From positions 372,001-436,000 of the forward strand of contig NZ_JACIBY010000006.1 in NCBI RefSeq assembly GCF_014195535.1: 64,000 nucleotides of DNA, given 5' to 3'. Positions 22,301 to 29,597 of the stretch are shown here, in pieces. The translations under genes and the position numbers were made by a program. The notes under the pieces were generated by a model. It searched no databases and was not told where the DNA came from. It worked only from the letters and a program-made list of their open reading frames with translations. The DNA is from Runella defluvii (GTDB lineage Bacteria; Bacteroidota; Bacteroidia; Cytophagales; Spirosomataceae). Every line of letters starts with the position of its first letter. The stretch's first letter is position 1.

Positions 22301-22866
22301 TGAGGCATTCGCTATGTTGTAAGGAAACTTCACCAAGGCTTTACCCGTTCCTGCCGTACCACCTCCTAGTGGGTTTCCGTTCACAAAACAGGTAACAATC
22401 ACATCAGGTGTACCAGGGCAATAGTCGCTTGGATTGTTTGCTGCCAAGTTGATTCCCGTCGCAGGAGCAGTTGCGAAACGTACTGTGGTGTTTCCCGTTT
22501 TACCATTGGAGGCATAAAACGTGTTGGGAAGCGTAAACTCCAAGCGTACATTTCCCGTAATGCCCGCAATGGTATATGCCCCAGAAGCGTTCGTAGTGGC
22601 AGTAGCGCCTACTTGCGCATTAGAAGCATTAAAGGCTTTGACGGTAACCCCCTCAAGACCTGGCTCAATGGGGTTTGTTGTGTACCATTGATGTTAAAAT
22701 CACGGAACACAGTTCCACTTACTTGGGACATTACTTGCTGATTCAGCAACAAACATATGCAGAACAGCCCCCATTTGAGTAACCTCCTTATCCCCTTTGG
22801 TGGGTTCAAGCCCTTATCCTTGACTAAGGCTGAGAGATGTTGGTAATTGTTTGGACACATAAACAT
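16370..22866 (-). pseudogene. Giant SdrD_B-repeat protein gene with a one-base frameshift near its 5' end
   Basis: The long open frame (first ATG at 22543, 2057 codons) lacks a signal peptide. The frame starting at ATG 22866 encodes one (hydrophobic GLFCICLLL, then VMSQ) followed by VSGTVFRDFNINGTQQTP, the start of an SdrD_B domain. At a run of four G (22670-22673) the reading jumps frame. Adding one base there joins the two as NGTQQTPIEPGLEGVTVKAF, a perfect SdrD_B continuation. The rest has a propeller-like segment, nine SdrD_B domains in total, an Ig-like module, a DUF11-like domain and a cysteine-rich tail ending FTIQKRKKK. The long frame is otherwise intact, so the lesion is recent, phase-variable or a sequencing error in a homopolymer; only re-reading the base can decide. 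Confidence 0.8.
17561..20575 (-). repeat. Eight tandem SdrD_B repeats (about 378 bp each)
   Basis: Eight consecutive units each begin GSIGxxxWKD. Those encoded toward the 3' end are close to identical to each other and to the repeats of the paralogue at 7372-8505, while the first three are diverged. This gradient suggests ongoing homogenisation at one end of the array and exchange between neighbouring genes. Confidence 0.88.
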
Positions 22867-23461
22867 TTAAAACAGTTGTGTTGGTAATCCTGTCTAATTT
22901 TAAACCTCCGCTTACAAGACCAATATGCTTTAGTATGATATACAATACTTTGCCACCGACCACTGCAAGGGATATACCTTCACCTGTCAAATACTATGCC
23001 AAAATTCTTATTTCAAATCCATAAATAATCTGGTATAAGATTTTATTTTTCAAATGAAATGGCCGTATCATAAAACCAAATCTCATTGAAAGCACTGTAA
23101 AGATCAATAGCAAATGCCCTAAAAAAACATGGCCCCATCCCAAAGAGATGAGGCCAATGCTGCACACTTTACCCTACTTTGAAAAATTATGTCATCGTTA
23201 ATTGGAGACACCTCATAACGTTGTCCTATTACCTTACATAACGTTGAGCAAGCTGTCTCTGTACAGCTAAACGATTTATTGCTTTTGAGCTTAAATTCTC
23301 TGTGACGAAATTACTACGAAAACAAACACAGATGACGCCGTTTCAAGTCCAAAACCGTGAAACCTACATTTTAGCCCGTGAAATCTACATTTTTGCCCGT
23401 GAAGCATTTTCAAAAAATGACCAAAAACGGCGGTTTGGGATGGGGGTAAAAAACAAAAAGC
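22867..23461. other. Intergenic stretch with direct repeats, no gene seen
   Basis: About 600 bases without a credible gene. It holds a pair of CATAACGTTG direct repeats (23214-23223 and 23237-23246, 23 bases start to start) and a run of 21-bp-period repeats at 23355-23405. The short open frame across 23302-23520 merely reads through these repeats and a terminator, so it was not called. Confidence 0.5.
23355..23405. repeat. 21-bp-period direct repeats, copy 1
   Basis: The core CCGTGAAAYCTAC occurs at 23355 and 23376, and a truncated CCCGTGAAG follows at 23396, each exactly 21 bases apart. The same arrangement recurs at 26884-26918. A 21-bp period equals two helical turns, as in operators bound by repeated protein units. 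Confidence 0.65.
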
Positions 23462-23475
23462 CTCCAAATTTGGAG
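23462..23475 (-). terminator. Terminator of the acyltransferase gene
   Basis: The perfect palindrome CTCCAAATTTGGAG, extended by flanking AAG/CTT-type pairs, is followed on the minus strand by GGCTTTTTG and more T. It lies just past the stop codon at 23487. Confidence 0.65.
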
Positions 23476-23486
23476 ACTTTCTACAC

Positions 23487-24596
23487 TCAAATTATAATTT
23501 CTTGGCGAACTAACTCTTGAAAAATTGGTTTTCCCAATACTCTTTTAGGGTTACTAAAAGGAGATTCAAGCAGGTAATCTCGCAAACTATCCGATATTTC
23601 GTACGTAGAATAATAGCGTTTATCAAACAAAACGGGCGACTCTTTCAGGTCAAAAATACTGTAGCGATGCTCGTTGAATTGATAACTCAACCTTCGATAA
23701 GCCGAAGGGGGTGGTGGCGATAACGACGTTTCATCTGTTTGTAAAGAATGGTGTATATAATTCCAACCCTCCCATTGTTCGGGAAAATTGGCAACGTATT
23801 TGGCAAAAAAATCAAAAAGTTGTTGTAAAACTCGCTGTGAATATGCCTCTTTGGGTACAGACTTATTAGGGAATATCCCTTCGCCCATGTAAAGGACATT
23901 ACTCATATCGGATTTTCGATACGAAATCACTGGCACAAGCGGCACCCCAGCTACATAACTAAGGTAGGCCATTCCTTTTCGGGCAGTGATTGTTTGGCTT
24001 AAAAACGTGATTTTCTCAAGTTTTTCATCGCTTGCACCTACGTTTCCATCCAAATATACCAGTAAGGACCTTCCTGCTTTTAACTCTCTAAGCAGTTTTA
24101 GTACAATATTAGGGTCTTCTGCACTCACCACATGGACTTCACTATCCGTTTTGTACGTTTGTTTCATCCTATCGGTATAGTCCATCATCGAATCAATCTG
24201 CTGTTTATAGACATCTTTTTTTACAATGGTTGTAAAATGATGCCCATTTTTAATCAACAAATTGGCAATGATTCGGTACGAACCTAAATGAAATGTACAA
24301 AATATACTCGGAGCACCTGGGGTTTCTAACGCCTTCAGGTCGCCATTGAGAGAGCATACCTCACTGATGTGCAATACATTACGATCAAATGTCTCAAATG
24401 CCAAGCTCGTCAGTAGTTTTCTAAACATCTCAGCATGTTCCGAAACAGGGATTTCAGGCAGGAAGTTGGTAAGGTTCGCTGAAAATATCGCAAACCTTAC
24501 CATATACCCTTCTTCATCGTGTAAATTCACTTTGTTGAATGCACTTTCACAGTCGAGAAGCGCACGCTGATAGTTTATAAAACCTGAAAAGCTCAT
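23487..24596 (-). CDS. LpxL/HtrB-like acyltransferase with extra C-terminal domain
   Basis: 369 residues. The middle resembles the lysophospholipid/lipid A acyltransferase fold: FHLGSY at 102-107, a YLDGN segment at 181-185 and KGMAYLSYVAGVPLVPV at 207-223. The usual H-x4-D/E catalytic pair reads H103-x4-R108, so the acidic residue is missing. No N-terminal membrane helix is evident. Residues about 300-369 form an extension (YQFNEHRYSIFDL, LFDKRYYSTYEISDSL) not typical of LpxL. By eye it recalls the small N-terminal modules of Bacteroidota peptide-modifying enzymes (inference). The gene follows a 59-codon peptide gene by 15 bases and they are probably co-transcribed, which fits acylation of the peptide, though lipid acylation is equally possible. 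Confidence 0.7.
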   Translation of the reverse strand: MSFSGFINYQRALLDCESAFNKVNLHDEEGYMVRFAIFSANLTNFLPEIPVSEHAEMFRKLLTSLAFETFDRNVLHISEVCSLNGDLKALETPGAPSIFCTFHLGSYRIIANLLIKNGHHFTTIVKKDVYKQQIDSMMDYTDRMKQTYKTDSEVHVVSAEDPNIVLKLLRELKAGRSLLVYLDGNVGASDEKLEKITFLSQTITARKGMAYLSYVAGVPLVPVISYRKSDMSNVLYMGEGIFPNKSVPKEAYSQRVLQQLFDFFAKYVANFPEQWEGWNYIHHSLQTDETSLSPPPPSAYRRLSYQFNEHRYSIFDLKESPVLFDKRYYSTYEISDSLRDYLLESPFSNPKRVLGKPIFQELVRQEIII

Positions 24597-24611
24597 TGCT
24601 GACAGAGAGAT

Positions 24612-24791
24612 TTATTGAAGAACTAGCTTATTTTCAACGTCGTTGTTTACCACAATTTTGTAGCAAGACGCAAACGGATCTGACTCACCAAGGTTGAGTA
24701 CCTTTGCAGTTTCATTTTTGGCATAAAATTTGCCAGCCCGGATAAAAGAGTTCAATTCTTTTTTTGCTTTGATTTCGAATGACTTTTTCAT
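24612..24791 (-). CDS. Small 59-aa peptide, possible acyltransferase partner
   Basis: ATG at 24791, TAA at 24612-24614. The product starts MKKSFEIKAKKELNSF, is lysine-rich in its first half, has one cysteine (DPFASCYKIV, C43) and ends KLVLQ. There is no signal peptide or membrane helix. A TACCTTTG box on the minus strand (24886-24893) lies about 90 bases upstream, and the acyltransferase begins 15 bases downstream. The basic, amphipathic N-terminus followed by a less charged segment resembles leader-plus-core peptides of ribosomally made modified peptides, but no double-glycine site or known leader motif is present. It could also be an unrelated small protein. Confidence 0.55.
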   Translation of the reverse strand: MKKSFEIKAKKELNSFIRAGKFYAKNETAKVLNLGESDPFASCYKIVVNNDVENKLVLQ

Positions 24792-24885
24792 TGTTGTAGT
24801 TGTTAAATTTGTGATTTTAAATTATTGATAACCAGTGCATTATTTGTTATTTTTAACCCACTGTTGTTTTCCGCTTTGGATGATA

Positions 24886-24893
24886 CAAAGGTA
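24886..24893 (-). promoter_or_regulatory. Bacteroidota -7 box for the peptide/acyltransferase genes
   Basis: TACCTTTG on the minus strand matches TAnnTTTG. A convincing -33 TTG is not seen. A start site about 7 bases on would give a leader of nearly 90 bases. Confidence 0.5.
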
Positions 24894-24969
24894 GAGGAGT
24901 GAAGCATGCTGGGAAATCCGCAGTAATGCCTATATTTATGAAATGTTATAGTAACTATTGACTATTTTG

Positions 24970-24977
24970 TATCTTTG
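24970..24977 (+). promoter_or_regulatory. Bacteroidota -7 box for the LytTR gene
   Basis: TATCTTTG matches TAnnTTTG and stands 53 bases before the ATG at 25030. The -33 element is weak. It is divergent from the peptide-gene promoter about 80 bases away. Confidence 0.55.
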
Positions 24978-25029
24978 CGAGTCACAATACCCTACACTGC
25001 CTGAGGCAGTTGATACTTAAAGAGAAGCC

Positions 25030-26130
25030 ATGAAGTCGATGACGCTTAATCGGTCTTTCTATAAAAACCCAAAGACTGGGGTTATTTTTTTGTTGGTTAT
25101 AGTAATCTTTTGCGAGATTCTCGGGTGGGCTGTATCCCCCAAAACTCGCTTGGATATCTATGTCTCGTATCAGACATTTTTTAGTTATGCAAAAAATATC
25201 TTAATCGGCATTTTAGTACCAGAGTTCTGTACCCTATATATACTGTCCTTCCTAATTGACATATACCACCGTTTTTGGGGAATCCGTAAAATCAACTTTA
25301 ATACCTTATCTATTCTTTGGTACGAACTAAAATTCCTACCGCTGTTTTTTGTAGCATTTTTCCTTTTTTTCCCTGTTACGCTACATGTTCGCTTTTTGCT
25401 CCGCGAATTCCCCCACTATTCGTTTAATCGCTACCTCGATTTATACATTTTGCATGGTTTCACCATCGAAACCTATCTTTTGTACCTACCATTTATTATC
25501 ATTCTCGGCTATATTTTATTGAATGTGTCGCTTGTGCGCGATTTTTTACAAATCAATGCACTCACTCCAACACATTCTCAAAAACAAGCCATTGCGCTTC
25601 GTCGGCATTCTTCGCCAGCAGCCACTGTTATTAAAGAGACAATAGCGCCTCCTGCTCCACCAAAAAGTTTTGCCGAAGCCGTCCCTGCTGCTGAATCAGA
25701 ATCATTTACTACATTTTCAATCAATACCCCCATAACCGTCAATAGCCCTGCATCTGCCGACAAATACATCAAGTTTATTGACGGCAAAGCAACGACGGGT
25801 GAGGCATTTTTGAGAATTGACGATTGCTACTTTTTTGAAACAGTAGAAGAGAAGTACTTTGTGGAACACCCCAAAGGTCGCTTCCAAGTCTCCAAACCCC
25901 TATCTGTGTTAGAACTAGAGCTTGATCCAATTCACTTTTTCCGAATTCACCGAAGTTGCATCATCAACATGAACCACCTTAATAGCTATACGTACTGGGA
26001 AAAAGGGAAATACCTTGTGTATGTCAAAGGTACCAACCAAGCACGAGAGCTCGTGATGCCCCGTACTCGGCTGGATGCCTTCAAAAAATCGCTTAGTGAA
26101 AACCGTAGCCTTCCTAGCAAACAACTATAG
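25030..26130 (+). CDS. Membrane-anchored LytTR-type transcription regulator
   Basis: 366 residues. Four hydrophobic segments fill the first 180 residues (about 17-36, 50-75, 95-115 and 150-170). A proline/alanine-rich linker follows, then a LytTR DNA-binding domain from about 255 to 355, with IHRSCIINMNHL and the closing VMPRTRLDAF typical of the family. LytTR domains bind direct repeats through beta strands. There is no receiver domain, so the membrane part is probably the sensor. It is divergent from the peptide/acyltransferase pair and may control it. Its stop overlaps the converging NarL-type gene by six bases. Confidence 0.85.
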   Translation: MKSMTLNRSFYKNPKTGVIFLLVIVIFCEILGWAVSPKTRLDIYVSYQTFFSYAKNILIGILVPEFCTLYILSFLIDIYHRFWGIRKINFNTLSILWYELKFLPLFFVAFFLFFPVTLHVRFLLREFPHYSFNRYLDLYILHGFTIETYLLYLPFIIILGYILLNVSLVRDFLQINALTPTHSQKQAIALRRHSSPAATVIKETIAPPAPPKSFAEAVPAAESESFTTFSINTPITVNSPASADKYIKFIDGKATTGEAFLRIDDCYFFETVEEKYFVEHPKGRFQVSKPLSVLELELDPIHFFRIHRSCIINMNHLNSYTYWEKGKYLVYVKGTNQARELVMPRTRLDAFKKSLSENRSLPSKQL

Positions 26131-26805
26131 CGTATTGAGGTACGATTTTATCTGTAGCCCAAATTTGAGTAAATGTCGATTGCTCTCAATGCCTAGCTTT
26201 TGAATTAAATTTTGTTTGTGATTCGCCAGTGTTCGATAACTAATCGACAACGAGTCGGCTATTTCGTAGCCCGTCAGCCCCTCAGTTACTAGGTACAGAA
26301 TCTGCCGTTCTCGCTTTGTGAGTGACTTCAACTTTCGGTGCGTTTCACTATCCACCTCATTGACTCCCATCTTCTTCATGAGGTCCTTGAAGCCATCGCT
26401 GTAGTATTTTGTTTGCGTCTGGATATACAACAAACATTTGTACAACTCCTCCAATTTATCTTCCGAGTACAGGTAGCCGTTAAAATTGGCGTCCAGTGCT
26501 TTCGAGAGTTCCCTGGAATTAGAGGCATTAAAAAACAAAACCATCTTAGGTCGGCTCGATGCCTCCGCAATTTGCTTTAGCAAGTGACTTGTCTCTTTTC
26601 CAATTAAGTTGGCTTCAACAATCACGCACTTTGGTTTCTTGGTGTGAATCTTCTGAATAAGCTCATCCAACTCGTTAGCTCGTCCTACAACATCGAAGCC
26701 TTCGCTCTCTAAAAGTTTGCTCAATACTTCGCATGAAAACGGTTCTTCTTTGGCAATCAATACGGACGAATCCATCTTCCGCAATCTCATTTCGGGATTT
26801 TTCAT
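26125..26805 (-). CDS. NarL/LuxR-type regulator with degenerate receiver
   Basis: 226 residues. The C-terminal HTH (LTKRERQILYLVTEG, then IADSLSISYRTLANHKQNL) is a standard LuxR/GerE domain. The N-terminal receiver fold is recognisable but has lost its chemistry: the acidic pair reads KEE (19-21), the phosphoacceptor position is Glu64 (CVIVEAN), the switch Thr is replaced (FFNAS), and the conserved Lys is replaced in GYLYSED. It is therefore probably not phosphorylated and may be constitutive or respond to another signal. The start could be an internal ATG (M11), since residues 1-10 precede the usual receiver start. It converges on the LytTR gene. Confidence 0.85.
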   Translation of the reverse strand: MKNPEMRLRKMDSSVLIAKEEPFSCEVLSKLLESEGFDVVGRANELDELIQKIHTKKPKCVIVEANLIGKETSHLLKQIAEASSRPKMVLFFNASNSRELSKALDANFNGYLYSEDKLEELYKCLLYIQTQTKYYSDGFKDLMKKMGVNEVDSETHRKLKSLTKRERQILYLVTEGLTGYEIADSLSISYRTLANHKQNLIQKLGIESNRHLLKFGLQIKSYLNTL

Positions 26806-26883
26806 TTCTCTACTTATGGGTGATTTTACAGTTTATAACTGTATTGAAGATACGCTTTGCTCCCCCCCATACGCAAGACATTT

Positions 26884-26927
26884 CCGTGAAACCTACTTTT
26901 TTGCCCGTGAAATCTACACGAAATTGA
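26884..26927. repeat. 21-bp-period direct repeats, copy 2
   Basis: CCGTGAAACCTAC at 26884 and CCGTGAAATCTAC at 26905 repeat the motif found at 23355-23405 with the same 21-base period. A partial inverted copy (TTTCACG) follows at about 26931. It lies about 80-120 bases upstream of the NarL-type gene, a plausible operator position. Confidence 0.65.
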
Positions 26928-26953
26928 TGTTTCACGAAAAATGGCAAAAAAAA

Positions 26954-26977
26954 AGGCTTCGATATACCTCGAAGCCT
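26954..26977 (-). terminator. Terminator of ndk
   Basis: AGGCTTCGA and TCGAAGCCT form a perfect nine-base stem with loop TATACC. On the minus strand a run of nine T follows. On the plus strand a shorter T run also follows, so it may work in both directions. Confidence 0.85.
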
Positions 26978-27002
26978 AAACTTTTTTTGGGCTATTTTTT
27001 TA

Positions 27003-27422
27003 CTAAAATTGCTCCGTCAAGGAGAAAAAGAAGCCTCCTTCAATCGCTGCATTTTCGTCTGAGTCAGAACCGTGAACGGCGTTTGCTTCTAGCGACGTAG
27101 CAAACAATTTACGGATGGTTCCTTCGGCCGCTTGGGCTGGATTGGTCGCACCAATCAACGTGCGAAAATCTGCCACGGCATTTTCTTTTTCTAAAATCGC
27201 CGCATAAATCGGGCCCGATGACATGTAAGCACACAGGCTGGCATAAAACGGACGTTCGGCGTGTACAGCATAAAATTGTCCTGCGCGCTCTTGGGTCAAC
27301 AATGTTTTTTTCAACGCCACAATACGGAATCCCGCTTCTTCAATCATCTTCAAAATTGCGCCTGCATTCCCTGCTTCTACAGCGTCGGGTTTCACCATGG
27401 TGAATGTTCTGTTGGTTGCCAT
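27003..27422 (-). CDS. ndk: Nucleoside diphosphate kinase
   Basis: 139 residues, the normal family length. The start [15 protein letters not shown] matches the family N-terminus, so ATG 27422 was preferred over an upstream ATG at 27449. The active-site histidine lies in [12 protein letters not shown] near the C-terminus, and KPDAV near the N-terminus is the conserved entry motif. It transfers the gamma phosphate between nucleoside tri- and diphosphates in the cytoplasm. It is a single-gene unit with its own terminator, divergent from the DHH phosphoesterase gene. Confidence 0.97.
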   Translation of the reverse strand: MATNRTFTMVKPDAVEAGNAGAILKMIEEAGFRIVALKKTLLTQERAGQFYAVHAERPFYASLCAYMSSGPIYAAILEKENAVADFRTLIGATNPAQAAEGTIRKLFATSLEANAVHGSDSDENAAIEGGFFFSLTEQF

Positions 27423-27489
27423 TAGTATGTTGTGATTTAAAATGAACAATTTTCGATAAAAAAGTGGGGCAAAACTACGCAGACTACAC

Positions 27490-27504
27490 AGGTTTTGAAA
27501 ACCT
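27490..27504. repeat. Short palindrome AGGTTTTGAAAACCT
   Basis: A perfect 15-base palindrome in the divergent spacer between ndk and the DHH phosphoesterase gene, followed by AGCAGGTC. It resembles short dispersed palindromes common between genes in Cytophagales; the similarity to 50526-50573 is partial. Confidence 0.4.
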
Positions 27505-27529
27505 AGCAGGTCTTTTTTAAGAAAATTGC

Positions 27530-27537
27530 TAATTTTG
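27530..27537 (+). promoter_or_regulatory. -7 box immediately before the DHH phosphoesterase gene
   Basis: TAATTTTG fits TAnnTTTG and ends six bases before the ATG at 27544. Transcription would begin at or next to the start codon, implying a leaderless or nearly leaderless message. Confidence 0.4.
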
Positions 27538-27543
27538 CAAGCT

Positions 27544-28572
27544 ATGCAACAGTGGAACGCATTTTACGAACTCATCAATTCGCCCCAAAAACGTGTTGTC
27601 ATCTTGACCCACCAAAATCCTGACGCTGACGCGATAGGTTCTTCTTTGGGATGGAAATTATACCTTCAAAAAAAAGGACACAGTGCAACGGTCATCATTC
27701 CCAACGAATGTTCGGCCAATTTGCGCTGGATGCCCGACTTTGCTGAAGTCATTACGTACGACCAAAACGTTCAGTCTCAAGCACACTCCAAGCAGGTGAT
27801 ACAAGATGCCGAGGTGATTTGCTGCTTAGACTTTAATGCCCTGCATCGTATCAAAGGCTTGGGCGAACTTGCACTGGCGTCAACGGCCACCAAAGTGCTC
27901 ATTGACCACCATTTAGAGCCCGAGTCATTTGCCGATTTTGTGTTTTCGGATACAACCAAAGCCGCAACGGCACAGTATGTATTTGAACTCATTCAGCAAT
28001 TAGGGGATGCCTCGCTGGTGGACTTGCCCATGGCTCAGTGCTTGTACGCGGGAATTATGACCGACACGGGTTCATTCCGACACGGAAGTACCACGCCCGA
28101 AGTACACCTTGCCGTGGCTGAACTCATGAAAACGGGTTTGCAAGTAAACGACGTCCATCGGGCTATTTTTGACAACAACACCCTGAGTCGCACGCGGCTT
28201 TTAGGATATGTTTTGTCAGAAAAACTTACCGTTTTGCCTGAATACCGTACGGTATATATGACCTTATCGCTCGAAGAGTTAAAACGCTTTCAATCGGAGA
28301 TGGGCGACACTGAAGGCATTGTTAATTATGGACTTTCGCTCGAAAACATCGTTATGTCGGTACTCATCATCGAACGCCGCGACGAAATCAAGCTATCATT
28401 CCGTTCAGTGTCTGATTTTTCGGTGCGCGACTTAGCCCATCAGTACTTTTCGGGAGGAGGTCATAAAAACGCCTCTGGTGGGCGGACCAATACCTCATTA
28501 AAAGCAACCACTGAACTTTTATTATCAGTATTGCCCGAATACCAAAACGAGCTTTTAAGCGTTAAAAAATAA
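27544..28572 (+). CDS. DHH-family phosphoesterase (NrnA-like)
   Basis: 342 residues, typical for NrnA-type oligoribonuclease/pAp phosphatases. Metal-binding motifs are present in order: [10 protein letters not shown] near residue 25, CLDFN near 95, LIDHH near 120 and MTDTGS near 170, with [10 protein letters not shown] of the DHHA1 domain near 310. The enzyme degrades short RNA oligomers or dephosphorylates 3'-phosphoadenosine phosphate in the cytoplasm; sequence alone does not separate these. ATG 27544 ([10 protein letters not shown]) was preferred over 27526 because the -7 box lies between them. Confidence 0.92.
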   Translation: MQQWNAFYELINSPQKRVVILTHQNPDADAIGSSLGWKLYLQKKGHSATVIIPNECSANLRWMPDFAEVITYDQNVQSQAHSKQVIQDAEVICCLDFNALHRIKGLGELALASTATKVLIDHHLEPESFADFVFSDTTKAATAQYVFELIQQLGDASLVDLPMAQCLYAGIMTDTGSFRHGSTTPEVHLAVAELMKTGLQVNDVHRAIFDNNTLSRTRLLGYVLSEKLTVLPEYRTVYMTLSLEELKRFQSEMGDTEGIVNYGLSLENIVMSVLIIERRDEIKLSFRSVSDFSVRDLAHQYFSGGGHKNASGGRTNTSLKATTELLLSVLPEYQNELLSVKK

Positions 28573-28627
28573 TCTTGTAATCGCATCCCAATTCAAATAC
28601 AATTAAACTGTGCTTTGCACTCATTTC

Positions 28628-29539
28628 ATGAAATTTAAATCAACCATTGCTTTTTTCTCGGTAGCTGCCCTCATGGCTGCTTGCAACAACCGTGTTAGTG
28701 TCAGCGAAACCGGTCTTAAATATCAAATTCACGATGAACATTCTGATAGCCGCAAACCAAAAGTTGGCGATATTCTTACATTTCATTTGGTATTAAAAAA
28801 CAGCAAAGACTCTGTCTTGCGTGATACCTATAAGGAAGGCCAACCAATGCAAATGATGCTTCAAGTACCTCCTTTCAAAGGTAGCTTTGAAGAAGGTCTT
28901 GCCATGATTTCAAAACAAGACAGTGCGTCGTTTTTCGTAAGCGCCGATTCACTCTTTACACGCATGATGCAACCGCTTCCTCCAGGTATTCCTAAAGGTT
29001 CGGACATTCAGTTTACGGTAAAACTTGTGGATGTTCAGAATGAGCAAGAATTCCAAAAATCACAAGCCTCGGCGCGCGAAAAACAAGTAAAAACAGATGC
29101 TAAAATCATCGACGACTACGTAGCTAAAAACAAACTTAACGCAACCGAAACGGCGTCGGGCTTGAACTATGTAGTAACTCAGGAAGGAACAGGCGTGAAG
29201 CCCGTTGCTGGAAACGTAGTAACCGTACACTACACTGGCAAACTCCTCGACGGAAAGGTTTTTGATAGCTCAGTGAAAAACCCACAAAGTGGTGGTAAGC
29301 CCATCGACTTCCCTATCGGCCAAGGAATGGTGATTCCAGGCTGGGAAGAAGGAATTATGACCATGAAAAAAGGTGGAAAATGTACGTTTATCATTCCATC
29401 GTCGTTAGCTTATGGAACGGCAGGTTCTCCAGGCGTGATTCCACCAAACTCTGTGTTGGTATTTGACGTTGAATTGGTGGACGTGAAAAAAGCACCAGCA
29501 GCTCCCGCAGGGCCTGGCGCAGTAGGTGGGCAACAGTAA
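28628..29539 (+). CDS. FKBP-type peptidyl-prolyl isomerase lipoprotein
   Basis: 303 residues from ATG 28628. The first 20 residues form a lipoprotein signal with lipobox LMAAC, which favours this start over 28610. A first FKBP-like region (about 25-140) is degenerate. The C-terminal FKBP domain (about 190-290) is complete: VTVHYTGKLLDGKVFDSS, VIPGWEEGI and LAYGTAGSPGVIPPNS. It should catalyse proline isomerisation in envelope proteins. A second FKBP lipoprotein gene follows 58 bases on, suggesting an operon and a past duplication. The tail is short and rich in Pro, Ala and Gly. Confidence 0.93.
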   Translation: MKFKSTIAFFSVAALMAACNNRVSVSETGLKYQIHDEHSDSRKPKVGDILTFHLVLKNSKDSVLRDTYKEGQPMQMMLQVPPFKGSFEEGLAMISKQDSASFFVSADSLFTRMMQPLPPGIPKGSDIQFTVKLVDVQNEQEFQKSQASAREKQVKTDAKIIDDYVAKNKLNATETASGLNYVVTQEGTGVKPVAGNVVTVHYTGKLLDGKVFDSSVKNPQSGGKPIDFPIGQGMVIPGWEEGIMTMKKGGKCTFIIPSSLAYGTAGSPGVIPPNSVLVFDVELVDVKKAPAAPAGPGAVGGQQ

Positions 29540-29597
29540 GCAGCCAACCATTGCAAATCGCAAACAAATTCAATCAAACACACTCAATCGAACAAGA

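Noticed and set aside
16370-22543. Treating ATG 22543 as the true start of the fourth giant gene
   Set aside because: This would remove the signal peptide and cut a SdrD_B domain in half; the upstream frame continues the domain after a one-base correction.
23302-23520. 72-codon open frame over the 21-bp repeats
   Set aside because: It reads through the repeats and a terminator hairpin; the protein is merely the repeat translated (RETYILAREIY).
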